Positions 37,965 through 47,304 of a stretch of 51,234 bases of DNA are shown in pieces (position 1 is the stretch's first letter; every line of letters starts with the position of its first letter). A program made the translations under genes and the position numbers. Source of the stretch: Gammaproteobacteria bacterium (GTDB taxonomy: Bacteria; Pseudomonadota; Gammaproteobacteria; Steroidobacterales; Steroidobacteraceae); assembly GCA_025359565.1 (NCBI GenBank), contig JANYFY010000004.1, positions 1 to 51,234 of the forward strand, written 5' to 3'. Below the pieces are notes generated by a model. That model was not told where the DNA came from and made no database searches. It saw nothing but the letters and a program-made list of their open reading frames with translations.

Positions 37965-38855
37965 TTATTTCCGCCGTGCGCTGCGCATCGCAGCTCGCTT
38001 GGCGATCGCGGCACCCAACTCCGCCGGTGAGCGCACCGTGGTAATTCCAGCCTCTTCCAGCGCGGCGAACTTTGCCGCCGCAGTGCCCTTGCCACCCGCC
38101 ACTATCGCTCCAGCATGTCCCATCCGCTTACCGGGAGGAGCTGCCACGCCAGCAATGTAAGCCACCACGGGTTTGCTCACGTGTTTGCGTATGTAGGCGG
38201 CGGCGGATTCTTCGTCGGTGCCCCCGATTTCGCCCACCATCACAATGCCCTCAGTCTGCGGGTCCTGCTCGAACAGCTCTAAAACATCAATAAAATTCAT
38301 ACCGCGCACCGGATCGCCACCAATACCCACACAAGTACTTTGCCCCAAGCCCTGGTGGGTCGTTTGAAATACCGCTTCGTAGGTCAAGGTACCCGAGCGC
38401 GACACAATACCGACGCATCCCTTCTGATGAATGAAGCCTGGCATGATGCCGATTTTGCACTCGCCCGGCGTGATGATGCCCGGACAATTAGGGCCAATCA
38501 GGCGCGTGTTGTAACTCGCCAGCGTAGCCTTGACCCGCACCATGTCGTTCACCGGAATTCCCTCCGTAATACACACAATGAGTTCAACGCCCGCATCCGC
38601 TGCTTCCAAAATCGCGTCTGCCGCATAGGGGGCTGGCACATAGATCATGCTCACCGTGGCGCCCGTCGCCGCGACCGCTTGCGCTGCCGTATCGAATACC
38701 GGCAACCCCAAATGTTGCTGCCCACCCCGCCCCGGCGTGACCCCTCCGACAAGCTGGGTGCCATACGCAAGGCATTGCTCAGAGTGAAACGACCCCTGTT
38801 TACCCGTGAACCCCTGGCAAATGAGTTTGGTGTTTTTGTTCACTAAAATACTCAT
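37965..38855 (-). CDS. sucD: Succinyl-CoA ligase subunit alpha
   Basis: The 296-residue alpha subunit binds CoA and carries the phospho-histidine of the TCA-cycle step succinyl-CoA to succinate plus NTP. The N-terminal CoA-binding Rossmann domain has [17 protein letters not shown] and the phosphorylated His lies in [16 protein letters not shown] and IGGDPVRG are also present. It overlaps sucC by four bases (ATGA). The length is slightly above 289. The C terminus ends in a basic RSARRK tail. Confidence 0.97.
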   Translation of the reverse strand: MSILVNKNTKLICQGFTGKQGSFHSEQCLAYGTQLVGGVTPGRGGQQHLGLPVFDTAAQAVAATGATVSMIYVPAPYAADAILEAADAGVELIVCITEGIPVNDMVRVKATLASYNTRLIGPNCPGIITPGECKIGIMPGFIHQKGCVGIVSRSGTLTYEAVFQTTHQGLGQSTCVGIGGDPVRGMNFIDVLELFEQDPQTEGIVMVGEIGGTDEESAAAYIRKHVSKPVVAYIAGVAAPPGKRMGHAGAIVAGGKGTAAAKFAALEEAGITTVRSPAELGAAIAKRAAMRSARRK

Positions 38856-40021
38856 CGGCGCACTCCCGCAAGGCTCACCGCTTTAATTGCTGCATCGGTC
38901 AAATCATTCGCCGCCGTGACACCCACTCCACTGCCCGCTAGCAGCTCTCGCGCGCGCGGCGCGTTGGTGCCTTCGAGACGCACGATCACCGGGAGGCTCA
39001 CGCCCACTTCTTTGACCGCCGCTATAATTCCTTCGGCAATCATGTCGCAGCGAACAATGCCCCCGAAAATATTGATGAGAATGGCAGTGACCTTGGGATT
39101 CGACAAAATCAATTTAAAAGCTTCCGCGACCCGCTCTTTGGTAGCGCCACCGCCGACGTCGAGGAAATTTGCCGGGCTGCCGCCATGGAGCTGAATTAAA
39201 TCCATCGTCGCCATTGCCAGGCCGGCGCCATTGACCATACACGCGATATTTCCGTCCAACGACACGTAGTTAAGCTCATGTTCCGCGGCTTTTCGCTCCA
39301 TCGCGTCTTCTTGCGACGCATCGCGCATCTCGGCGAGATCCTTCTGACGAAACAACGCGTTGTCCTCGATGTTGATCTTAGCGTCCAGCGCCAGCAAATC
39401 ACCCTCTGCGGTCACGATCAACGGATTGACCTCGACTAAACTCGCGTCGCGATCCAAATACAGCCGATACAGCGCGTGTGCGATTGCGCCAAATTGCGCC
39501 AGTTGTTTACCACCCAAGCCCAAGCCGAACGCCAATTGACGGCATTGATAATCCTGCAAGCCGGCCGTGGGATGAACGTTCACGCGAATAATTTTTTCAG
39601 GGGTGTGCTCGGCCACCTCCTCAATGTCCATACCACCCGCAGCGGAAGCCACAAAGGCGATGCGTCCCGCCTCACGATTCAGGACCAAACTTAAATAAAT
39701 TTCGCGTGCGATCTTCGAGCCTACTTCCACGTAGACCTGGTGTACCGGCAATCCTTCAGGCCCCGTCTGGTGCGTAACCAACGTGGTTCCCAACATCGCC
39801 TGCGTTGCCGCGCTCACTTCGCTCAAATTTTTAACCACTTTAACGCCGCCGGCCTTACCCCGACCACCGGCATGCACTTGGGCCTTGACTACCCACAGCG
39901 AGCCTCCCAGCTCGCGCGCTGCAGCCTGCGCCCCTTCCGGCGATGACGCGACTAGTCCCTTCGGCACGGGAATCGCGTACTCGGCAAATAACTGCTTCGA
40001 TTGATATTCATGCAAATTCAT
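38852..40021 (-). CDS. sucC: Succinyl-CoA ligase subunit beta
   Basis: The 389-residue ATP-grasp subunit pairs with SucD. It shows [34 protein letters not shown], the nucleotide and succinate binding LVEVNPL and [32 protein letters not shown] and [10 protein letters not shown]. The length equals the E. coli enzyme (388). It is the first gene of a sucC-sucD-nadE run on the minus strand, divergent from pilS. Confidence 0.97.
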   Translation of the reverse strand: MNLHEYQSKQLFAEYAIPVPKGLVASSPEGAQAAARELGGSLWVVKAQVHAGGRGKAGGVKVVKNLSEVSAATQAMLGTTLVTHQTGPEGLPVHQVYVEVGSKIAREIYLSLVLNREAGRIAFVASAAGGMDIEEVAEHTPEKIIRVNVHPTAGLQDYQCRQLAFGLGLGGKQLAQFGAIAHALYRLYLDRDASLVEVNPLIVTAEGDLLALDAKINIEDNALFRQKDLAEMRDASQEDAMERKAAEHELNYVSLDGNIACMVNGAGLAMATMDLIQLHGGSPANFLDVGGGATKERVAEAFKLILSNPKVTAILINIFGGIVRCDMIAEGIIAAVKEVGVSLPVIVRLEGTNAPRARELLAGSGVGVTAANDLTDAAIKAVSLAGVRR

Positions 40022-40140
40022 ACTTAGAAATCCTTAAAAATCACTTCCGGTCGTGTAAGGGGCGCTATTCTGAATTAAGCTTAGGCTAAGCGCAAAGTGC
40101 TCAAGCAAAGCGCGCACACCCACCCCACAGGGAATTTCGA

Positions 40141-41805
40141 TTGAACCAGCCCATCGACCATACCTCACGCGAACCGCGCATGACTGAAGCAAATCACACT
40201 CCTGAGCCGCCGCTAGACACCACTCCCGCATTTACCTGGCGCGTTTTGGGCTTACTCAACTTATTTCGCGTCTCGGTTCCCATTGTCCTTATCAGTCTGT
40301 ACGACCTGGGAGGCTCGCGCGGCTTAAATGTGGGATCGCCGCTGTTATTCTTTAGTGCCAGCCTATTCTACTTAGGTTTCGGCCTGTTGTGTCTCGTGCT
40401 GGTGCGCTACCGCACACCCACGGCGCGGCTGCAAACATTGCTTCAAGCGGCCGTCGACATGGGCGTGTTGCTCGCCATATTGTACGCGTGCGGTGGCGTC
40501 AGTAGCGGATTAGGACTGCTTTTCCTTATACCGGTCGGCGGTCTCGCATTTTTGCTCTCGACCCGCGCAGCGCTTTTTTTAGCAGCGACTGCCGCCTTGG
40601 GTATCTTAGGTCATACCATTTGGCTCAACGTCAATGAAACCGCCGACAGCGCCGCCTATGCCGCCGCGGGACTACTAGGCGCTTTGCTGCTGACCATGTC
40701 GCTCGCCGCGAGCATGGTAGCCGCAAGGATGCGCGAGAGTGAAGCCCTCGTCCGTCAAAAAGACCTCGATCTAGCGAACCTTGCCGAGTTATCCCAATAC
40801 ATCGTGCAGCATCTGCGCGAGAGTCTGCTGGTGGTGGATGCTGGTGACAAAATTCGACTCATCAATGAATCAGCGGCCCAGATTCTCGGTGACGAGCACG
40901 CTATTCCCGGTGCGTTGGTAGGCGAAGTCTCGCCACGTCTTTTATATTCTTTGAGCACATGGCGCAGGAGCGAACGCGACGATACCGAACCGTACAGCTT
41001 TGTTGCCGCGGACGGCGCGGCCATTATTCAACCGCATTTCGCACCCTTGGGCGGTCTCGCGCCCGGCCCCACGTTAATATTTCTAGAAGACACCAGCCTC
41101 CTTGCCGAGCGCGTTCAACAAAGCAAACTCGCCGCACTGGGTAGGCTTTCCGCCAGTATCGCGCACGAAATTCGCAATCCCGTGGGTGCCATGAGTCATG
41201 CCGGCCAATTGCTCGCCGAGAGTCCCACGATCGGTGCGGATGATCGTCGTCTCACCGATATCATTCGCAATAATTCAGAACGCGTCAGCACCATCATCAA
41301 TAATGTTTTGCAACTATCACGTCGCGAGGCGACTAAGCCGACGCGTTTAATCCTGCGCGACTGGCTCGATGATTTCATCGCCGAATTTTGCGAAACCATG
41401 CAAATCGCCGAAGAACATATCGGCATCGAAGCAGAAAACGAAGACCTCGAAGTGCGTTTTGATCCTAGTCATTTACACCAAGTCACCTGGAATCTTTGCG
41501 ACAACGCCCTCAAATATGGCGAGATGCGCGCGGGGGTCAAAGTGGACATTAGAATAGGTCGCTTGGCACCGAGCAATCGACCGTACCTTGAAGTCGCCGA
41601 CCGCGGCCCCGGCATTGACGCGAAATCTGTCGACCGTATCTTCGAACCGTTTTTCACGGATCGCAAAGGCGGCACCGGCTTAGGATTATTCATCGCCCGC
41701 GAGCTCAGTCAGCTCAATCGCGCCGTGTTGCTCTATGAGCCACGACCCGGATCGGGAAGCGTATTTAGAATTGTATTCAGCGATCCGCAGCGATGGGAGG
41801 AGTAG
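40141..41805 (+). CDS. pilS: Sensor histidine kinase PilS
   Basis: The 554-residue kinase controls pilin transcription with PilR. The N terminus has about six transmembrane segments (about 35-200, e.g. LFFSASLFYLGFGLLCLVL). A PAS domain follows (about 225-320). The HisKA H-box is SASIAHEIRNPVGAMSHAGQLL with phospho-acceptor H342, then NVLQLSRR, and the ATPase has LCDNALKYG, DRGPGID and FFTDRKGGTGLGLF. The start is TTG with AGGGA about nine bases upstream; an ATG 13 codons later (40180) is an alternative. The partner pilR is separated from it by a PepSY-associated gene, which is unusual. Confidence 0.93.
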   Translation: MNQPIDHTSREPRMTEANHTPEPPLDTTPAFTWRVLGLLNLFRVSVPIVLISLYDLGGSRGLNVGSPLLFFSASLFYLGFGLLCLVLVRYRTPTARLQTLLQAAVDMGVLLAILYACGGVSSGLGLLFLIPVGGLAFLLSTRAALFLAATAALGILGHTIWLNVNETADSAAYAAAGLLGALLLTMSLAASMVAARMRESEALVRQKDLDLANLAELSQYIVQHLRESLLVVDAGDKIRLINESAAQILGDEHAIPGALVGEVSPRLLYSLSTWRRSERDDTEPYSFVAADGAAIIQPHFAPLGGLAPGPTLIFLEDTSLLAERVQQSKLAALGRLSASIAHEIRNPVGAMSHAGQLLAESPTIGADDRRLTDIIRNNSERVSTIINNVLQLSRREATKPTRLILRDWLDDFIAEFCETMQIAEEHIGIEAENEDLEVRFDPSHLHQVTWNLCDNALKYGEMRAGVKVDIRIGRLAPSNRPYLEVADRGPGIDAKSVDRIFEPFFTDRKGGTGLGLFIARELSQLNRAVLLYEPRPGSGSVFRIVFSDPQRWEE

Positions 41806-41869
41806 TGGCCCATCAAGCTAAACTAATTATAATACTAACTATCACAATGCATAGACTCAAAGGACTTCA

Positions 41870-42319
41870 ATGAACGTTATAGCAATCCGCCGCTGGCATG
41901 CGTATATCGGACTATTTAGCGCCCCCAGTATTATATTTTTTGCGCTCACCGGCGCAACGCAGTTATTCAGTCTTCACGAAGCGCACGGACAATACAAACC
42001 TTTCGCCATCATTGAGAAACTTAGTTCGGTTCACAAGGACCAAGAGTTTGCCCTAGGTCATCATCGGCCAGAACCTCGCTCTGAAGATAAAGCGGAGGAA
42101 AGCGCTATCAATAAAAAATCAGGCGGTCCCGCAGACAGCGACGAACCCAAGTTCGCGACCCTGGTACTCAAGGCCTTCTTTCTAGTCATTGCGCTGAGTC
42201 TTACGATGTCGGCAGTACTAGGACTTTGGATCGGATTGACACAAACCCGCAATAAAAGGACCGCAAGGATTCTGGTGATCGCCGGTACATTGATCCCGTT
42301 GGTTTTGTTATTTTTTTGA
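41870..42319 (+). CDS. PepSY-associated membrane protein between pilS and pilR
   Basis: The 149-residue protein has three parts. An N-terminal segment, RRWHAYIGLFSAPSIIFFALTGATQLF, is the PepSY-associated transmembrane helix pattern. A soluble loop of about 60 residues rich in charged residues follows. Then come two transmembrane segments (FATLVLKAFFLVIALSLTMSAVLGLWIGL, and ARILVIAGTLIPLVLLFF). A perfect TATAAT (41828-41833) lies upstream, with a weak -35, so it may have its own promoter. The loop is unlike known PepSY domains. It sits between the two genes of a two-component system, hinting at a membrane accessory of signalling, but no such role is known to me. Confidence 0.7.
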   Translation: MNVIAIRRWHAYIGLFSAPSIIFFALTGATQLFSLHEAHGQYKPFAIIEKLSSVHKDQEFALGHHRPEPRSEDKAEESAINKKSGGPADSDEPKFATLVLKAFFLVIALSLTMSAVLGLWIGLTQTRNKRTARILVIAGTLIPLVLLFF

Positions 42320-42544
42320 GTGGTGGCGCTAACCGCCGCAAACGCCTACGCTACCGTTCGAGCAGACACTTTTGGCCGCCGCGTTACGCTGCGTCAAGCT
42401 GGCGCACTGACAAGATATCCCTAGGACCCACTGGCCGAACTTGATGCGTACCCAGCGTAATAACCGCCTGCGTATGACCCGCCGCCCCCATCAAGCCGCG
42501 CCCCCGACTCCCACCCAGACACCTAACCCGCTAAACTACCTACT

Positions 42545-43891
42545 ATGGCTAAACCCACCGTCCTAATCGTCGACGACGAACCCGATCTCTGTGAGCTGCT
42601 ATCCATCACCCTCCAACGCATGGATTTGAATCCCCGCACCGCCAACACCGTGGCCGCCGCCCAACGCCTGCTCCAAACCGAACACTTTGACCTCTGCCTC
42701 ACCGACATGCAGCTCCCCGACAGCGACGGCCTAACGCTGGTCGACTGGATGCAGTCACACACTCCCCAGGTTCCCGTCGCTGTCATCACGGCGCACGGCA
42801 ATATGGAAACCGCCGTGCGGGCTTTGAAACTGGGTGCCTTCGATTTCGTCTCCAAGCCCTTAGATCTCGCGGGCTTACGCAAGCTGGTCACCTCCGCGAT
42901 CAAACTCTCGAACAACACCGAAACCGACACGGCGGTTTTTAGTCCCCGCCTTCTAGGCGCCTCACAGACCATGCAACACTTGCGCGAGATGATTGCCAAA
43001 GTCGCCCGCAGCCAAGCCCCCGTGCATATATTCGGTGAATCCGGCACCGGCAAAGAGCTCGTCGCCAAACTCATCCACGAGTCCGGGCCACGACGCGACG
43101 CGCCATTTGTCCCGGTCAATTGCGGCGCTATCCCTTCTGAACTCATGGAAAGCGAGTTATTCGGTCACAAACGCGGTAGCTTCACCGGCGCAGTAGCCGA
43201 CAAAAAAGGTCTCATCCAGTCAGCCGAAGGCGGCACGTTATTCTTAGATGAAATTGCCGATCTGCCACTGCACATGCAAGTCAAACTCCTGCGTGTGATT
43301 CAAGAAAAGGCCATCCGCCCGGTCGGCGAACAAACCGAGAGCCGCATCGACGTGCGCATCCTCTCCGCCACCCATCGGAATTTATCCGAACTCGTCGCCG
43401 CTGGGAAATTCCGCGAAGATCTCTTTTATCGCGTTAACGTCATCGAACTTCGCGTCCCCTCCTTACGCGAACGACCAGAAGATATTCCGGAACTTAGCCA
43501 GACCATGCTCCGCCGTCTAGGCAGGCGCATGAAAATCCCAGAACCCGCTTTAAGCAAGGACGCCGTCGCCGCGCTGAAAGAATACCCATTCCCCGGAAAT
43601 GTCCGCGAACTCGAAAATATTCTCGAACGCGCTATGACTTTGAGCACCAGCGGCGAGGTGCGCGCCAGCGACATTCAACTACGACCGACGCCCAGTACCG
43701 ACGCCGCCGGCAAATCGACCGCCAGTCATCCCGGCGGCAGCCCGCTAGGCGATCACCTGGAAGATATAGAACGCGATGCCATCACCAAAGCCCTCGAATC
43801 CACCCGCTACAACAAGACAGCGGCCGCAAAGGTGCTGGGCATGTCATTTCGCGCGTTGCGGTATCGGATTAAGAAATTGGGGATTGAATAA
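42545..43891 (+). CDS. pilR: Sigma-54-dependent response regulator PilR
   Basis: The 448-residue NtrC-family activator has a receiver domain with phospho-acceptor D54 (LCLTDMQLPD) and acid pair D10-D11. The AAA+ domain has GESGTGKELVAKLIH (Walker A), the sigma-54 contact loop GSFTGA (a GAFTGA variant) and the PV(R)C-like ELENILERAMTLS. The C-terminal Fis-type helix-turn-helix reads YNKTAAAKVLGMSFRALRYRIKKLGI. It would activate the sigma-54 pilin promoter, with an appropriate site near the right edge of this window. The gene ends with TAA overlapping the next ATG by one base. Confidence 0.95.
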   Translation: MAKPTVLIVDDEPDLCELLSITLQRMDLNPRTANTVAAAQRLLQTEHFDLCLTDMQLPDSDGLTLVDWMQSHTPQVPVAVITAHGNMETAVRALKLGAFDFVSKPLDLAGLRKLVTSAIKLSNNTETDTAVFSPRLLGASQTMQHLREMIAKVARSQAPVHIFGESGTGKELVAKLIHESGPRRDAPFVPVNCGAIPSELMESELFGHKRGSFTGAVADKKGLIQSAEGGTLFLDEIADLPLHMQVKLLRVIQEKAIRPVGEQTESRIDVRILSATHRNLSELVAAGKFREDLFYRVNVIELRVPSLRERPEDIPELSQTMLRRLGRRMKIPEPALSKDAVAALKEYPFPGNVRELENILERAMTLSTSGEVRASDIQLRPTPSTDAAGKSTASHPGGSPLGDHLEDIERDAITKALESTRYNKTAAAKVLGMSFRALRYRIKKLGIE

Positions 43892-44691
43892 TGAGCATAT
43901 TTCATTCCACCCGGAAAAGATTCGCCCACTGGCTATATGCGTTAGTGCGCAATGTGGCGCCTTTCACATATGCACAAGACGGTCTTATTACGGTACATGC
44001 GCATGCGTTCATGCAAGATCCCGCATTCGTAAGAGCCTATGCGCGTGGAGTAAAAGCAATAGGGGGAATCGACACCTACCAATGGCATTGGCGCATTCAC
44101 ATCGGCCTATGGGTCGCTGCAACAGCCTTGGATCTTGATGGAGATTTCGTCGAATGCGGAGTCAATAAGGGTTTCATGAGTAGTGCAATCATGGAATACC
44201 TGGACTGGAATTCATTAAACCGTGATTTTTATCTGCTCGACACTTTTACCGGACTCGATCAACGATTTATCACCGACTCCGAGCGCACCAGCGGCGCACT
44301 AGAAAGAAATGCAAAGAATCTAAAAACCGGCTTCTATATTAGTGGAGTCGATGGGGTACGTGCCAATTTTTTGCCATGGCCGCGTGCAAGAATAATTCAA
44401 GGGTCCATACCCGATACTCTGGAACAAGTAACATCGAAGCAAGTTGCCTACCTACACCTTGACATGAATTGTGCTCCGCCTGAGATTGCGGCACTTGAGT
44501 ATTTCTGGGACCGCCTGGTAGCAGGAGCTCCGGTGCTACTCGATGATTACGGCTACCTGGGTTACACGCCCCAAAAACTCGCGATGGACAGTTTCGCCAG
44601 TGAACACCATGTAAAGATATGTTCGCTGCCAACGGGGCAGGGTTTAATCATAAAACCAGCCTCCTCGGCCCCAATCAATGATTACAAATAG
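43891..44691 (+). CDS. TylF-type O-methyltransferase
   Basis: The 266-residue SAM-dependent enzyme resembles macrocin O-methyltransferase (TylF) and related sugar methyltransferases. It shows GDFVECGVNKGFMSSAIMEYL (motif I region), FYLLDTFTGLDQRF, and YLHLDMNCAPPEIAALEYFWDRL with APVLLDDYGYLGY carrying the metal-binding Asp residues. Such enzymes methylate sugar hydroxyls in natural products or O-antigen-like glycans. Its start overlaps the pilR stop (TAATG), and a GT2 gene overlaps its end by 14 bases. A glycan role is inferred. Confidence 0.85.
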   Translation: MSIFHSTRKRFAHWLYALVRNVAPFTYAQDGLITVHAHAFMQDPAFVRAYARGVKAIGGIDTYQWHWRIHIGLWVAATALDLDGDFVECGVNKGFMSSAIMEYLDWNSLNRDFYLLDTFTGLDQRFITDSERTSGALERNAKNLKTGFYISGVDGVRANFLPWPRARIIQGSIPDTLEQVTSKQVAYLHLDMNCAPPEIAALEYFWDRLVAGAPVLLDDYGYLGYTPQKLAMDSFASEHHVKICSLPTGQGLIIKPASSAPINDYK

Positions 44692-45508
44692 CGCTAGTAC
44701 CACCGCATCAGGACCCACAAAGGATCATACTTTTTCGATTCCAGTGTATGGGGCCGCGCCAAACCTTGGAGTACTGGTAGGTTCACTTCAAACTCAAATT
44801 GGTAAGCCCAGCGAAATTCTCCTTGCCAGTTCGACGCCGTCGATCGAACTTGATGCCTTCTCAAAACGTTATGCTATACCGCTACACCGCAATCCGCAGC
44901 GTCTTGATATTGCAGCCGACTGGAATTTTGCTCTAAACGTCGCGCAAACACGCTACGTAACCTTGTCTCATCAAGATGATTTTTTCGCTCCCGCCTATGC
45001 TGCTCAACTGAGCGACGCGTTACGTCGACATCCGGACGCACTATTTGCCTATTGCGACTACTCCGAACACACCGCTGAAGGTGCGCGTCCCAATAATATA
45101 AATTTAAGTATCAAACGTGCACTCAGTCAGCGAGCTTTCGGCACGCGCGAAAGCGTCACCAATACCCGCGATAAATTGCGCCTCCTGTCACTCGGCAATC
45201 CCATTTGTTGCCCAAGTGTCATGTTTAATAAAAAGGCACTCGGTAATTTTGCGTTCCCAACCGGTTTCAAGACCAATCTCGATTGGATGGCCTGGTTGCA
45301 ATTAGCGCGCCAGCCCGGCGGTTTTGTGTATGTACGTGAGCGCCTTGTATCAAAGGGCGTGCATAGCGAGAGCGAAACGACAGCCACCATAGCCAATCAT
45401 TCGCGCGAGCATGAGGATCGTATCCTATTCAATGCCATATGGCCGCGCCCAGTTGCCGCCACACTCGCAACTATTTATAAGCTCGCTTACCGCGCCAACC
45501 GTACGTAA
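44678..45508 (+). CDS. Family 2 glycosyltransferase
   Basis: The 276-residue GT-A protein starts with FSIPVYGAAPNLGVLVGSLQTQ, contains the metal-binding DXD-like HQDDFF (about residue 100) and the acceptor region DWMAWLQLARQPGGFVYV. No transmembrane segments follow, so it is probably cytosolic or membrane-associated. Overlap with the TylF-type methyltransferase indicates they act on the same glycan. The donor sugar is unknown. It converges with the next gene. Confidence 0.83.
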   Translation: MITNSASTTASGPTKDHTFSIPVYGAAPNLGVLVGSLQTQIGKPSEILLASSTPSIELDAFSKRYAIPLHRNPQRLDIAADWNFALNVAQTRYVTLSHQDDFFAPAYAAQLSDALRRHPDALFAYCDYSEHTAEGARPNNINLSIKRALSQRAFGTRESVTNTRDKLRLLSLGNPICCPSVMFNKKALGNFAFPTGFKTNLDWMAWLQLARQPGGFVYVRERLVSKGVHSESETTATIANHSREHEDRILFNAIWPRPVAATLATIYKLAYRANRT

Positions 45509-45515
45509 CCGAGCG

Positions 45516-45893
45516 TTACGCGGTGACGGCACCCAGGCGTATAAAAATGACACCTATTGTGACCGCAAATATTCCGATCCACTGCAACAATGAAAGCTCT
45601 TCACCATAGACAAGCCAAGCAGACAATGCCATAAGAATATAGAAACCCGCGCCGATACTCGCAGTAGCGACACCAAGCTTCTCGCGCGAGACAACTAACA
45701 TCCAGAGCACATAACCCACGATCTGGAGAGCGACAGATGCATAGATCCATGGCGAGAGAGCGGCATTACCAATGAAGCGAGGCAGTTCGGACAGTCCTGC
45801 AGGACCTTCCAAATTATATAGGGCCTTTCGCAACAATAATTGGCTTGCAACCGAATTCACGGTTACGATTACAAATAAAAATCTCAATGACAT
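45516..45893 (-). CDS. SMR/EamA-like (ArnE-type) small transporter
   Basis: The protein has 125 residues and four hydrophobic segments, the layout of small multidrug resistance and ArnE-like half-transporters. The segments are FVIVTVNSVASQLLLRKAL, WIYASVALQIVGYVLWMLVV, ASIGAGFYILMALSAWLV and LLQWIGIFAVTIGVIFI. In glycan clusters such proteins help flip polyprenyl-phosphate-linked sugars. The ATG at 45893 was preferred, four bases after the preceding methyltransferase stop. The longer frame to 45974 overlaps that gene. Confidence 0.78.
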   Translation of the reverse strand: MSLRFLFVIVTVNSVASQLLLRKALYNLEGPAGLSELPRFIGNAALSPWIYASVALQIVGYVLWMLVVSREKLGVATASIGAGFYILMALSAWLVYGEELSLLQWIGIFAVTIGVIFIRLGAVTA

Positions 45894-45897
45894 ATAT

Positions 45898-46542
45898 CTA
45901 TCGCGAAAAAGAAATAGCGTAATTCGGTAGGTCATTTTCGAAAAGATTTGTGTCTTCCCTATGCAACGGCCCAAGTACGTTATTCATGAGGCTCACCAGG
46001 CTATCACGGGAAATGGGGTTGACTTGCTTATCGCCGGTGACAAATAGATCCGACCAATAACCCAGCAATGCGCGCGGATAACCAGGTTCAACATCCTTGA
46101 CGACTATTCGTAAGTCTGGAACGCGAACTAAAATTTGGCTAAGCGAACCTAAAAAATCATATCGAGCAGCGGGTGGTATATGGTGCATTACATCGGCGAT
46201 CAAAATAACGTCCGGATTCGGTTTGTTCAATGCAATGTACTGCGCGATGCTAGTGCCCGGGAATCGACTTATTTGCCGATCGTAACACGCATCAATCCAT
46301 TGACCGACCACTAACCGGGTATCAATAGTTGTAACACGCAAGTCAGGACGCATTGCTAACAGGTGGTTAAGCGGCTCACCGTCACCGCCACCGATATCCA
46401 ATACGTGCGCGTCCCGCCGTATTACAGCAGAAAGCGCAGCAGCCTGTTTATCGAGGTTTACAAAGATAGCTCGATATTGGCGACCCAATCGACGGGAAAA
46501 GCGTACTCCCAAAACATGCCGGACAAATGACCCTATAGGCAC
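45898..46542 (-). CDS. Class I SAM-dependent methyltransferase
   Basis: The 214-residue protein has a Rossmann core. The SAM-binding motif I is HVLDIGGGDGEP, the acid at the end of strand 2 is TTIDTR, and strand 4 reads VILIADVMHHIPPAARYDFLGSL. It is a generic class I enzyme whose substrate cannot be assigned. It lies between two other minus-strand genes of the surface-glycan group. The N terminus has a basic amphipathic segment, with no signal peptide. Confidence 0.78.
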   Translation of the reverse strand: MPIGSFVRHVLGVRFSRRLGRQYRAIFVNLDKQAAALSAVIRRDAHVLDIGGGDGEPLNHLLAMRPDLRVTTIDTRLVVGQWIDACYDRQISRFPGTSIAQYIALNKPNPDVILIADVMHHIPPAARYDFLGSLSQILVRVPDLRIVVKDVEPGYPRALLGYWSDLFVTGDKQVNPISRDSLVSLMNNVLGPLHREDTNLFENDLPNYAISFSR

Positions 46543-46573
46543 AAAAAACTCGGTAATTTGTCACATGAATAGG

Positions 46574-47299
46574 TCACAACCGAACTCGCAAAATATAACC
46601 GAAACTCACCATTGGAAATATCCACTCAATTACATTAATCACTCGCTGAACCGCACGAATTACAAAACGCAAAACTCCAGTATGTCGCGCCTCTATCTCA
46701 GTGAATCGCGAGAAATAAGGAATAATTTCCCAGTCTAAAAAACCGGCTCGCATGCTTAAAGTGGTTAACGTCTTAAACGAAAAGATACATAAATGATCCC
46801 TGTGCGTGGATTCACACCGCGCCAGCCCGATGAGAAAATTGTGCACGGCCGTAGCATTGGGTGTGGAAAGAATGAGGCTCTTCCCGGCTAGCCGCTCTAC
46901 CCCAACAAACTGCTTGAGGAACTGTAACGGACTGTCAATGTGTTCAATCAGCTCGCCGGCTACCACGACGTCTGGGGCAATCGGTAGTTCTTCCACAAGG
47001 GCAATCGGATCCCTAATATCACCACGTCGAATAATAGCGTTCGGGCCTGTAGAAATGCCCTCAACTGGAACCATTGGCGAATTGTCAACACCATGTACGC
47101 ATAGCGCGGTAAGACTAATCTCCTCATGCAACCACGTGCCCCGACCTCGTTTGGACTTCCAAGCCGTTTCGTCCATTGCGCCCAAATCCAGCACATCACA
47201 TCCAGCACAAATCTTGGCAATATATTTTACTCGATCGACCGGTCGCGGCAGTTTTATACGTTCAAGGGGTATGTATCGCAATGGTTTAATTGGATTCAT
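46574..47299 (-). CDS. Class I SAM-dependent methyltransferase, second
   Basis: The 241-residue protein has a degenerate motif I (CDVLDLGAMDETAW), VVVAGELIEHIDSPLQFLKQF for strand 4, and SLILSTPNAT for strand 5. These features are typical of class I methyltransferases of the UbiG/methyltransf_11 type. Its substrate is unknown. A hydrophobic segment near the C terminus (VINVIEWIFPMVSFGYIL) may anchor it to the membrane. The ATG lies five bases after the upstream GT-C-like stop. Confidence 0.76.
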   Translation of the reverse strand: MNPIKPLRYIPLERIKLPRPVDRVKYIAKICAGCDVLDLGAMDETAWKSKRGRGTWLHEEISLTALCVHGVDNSPMVPVEGISTGPNAIIRRGDIRDPIALVEELPIAPDVVVAGELIEHIDSPLQFLKQFVGVERLAGKSLILSTPNATAVHNFLIGLARCESTHRDHLCIFSFKTLTTLSMRAGFLDWEIIPYFSRFTEIEARHTGVLRFVIRAVQRVINVIEWIFPMVSFGYILRVRL

Positions 47300-47304
47300 G
47301 ACAT

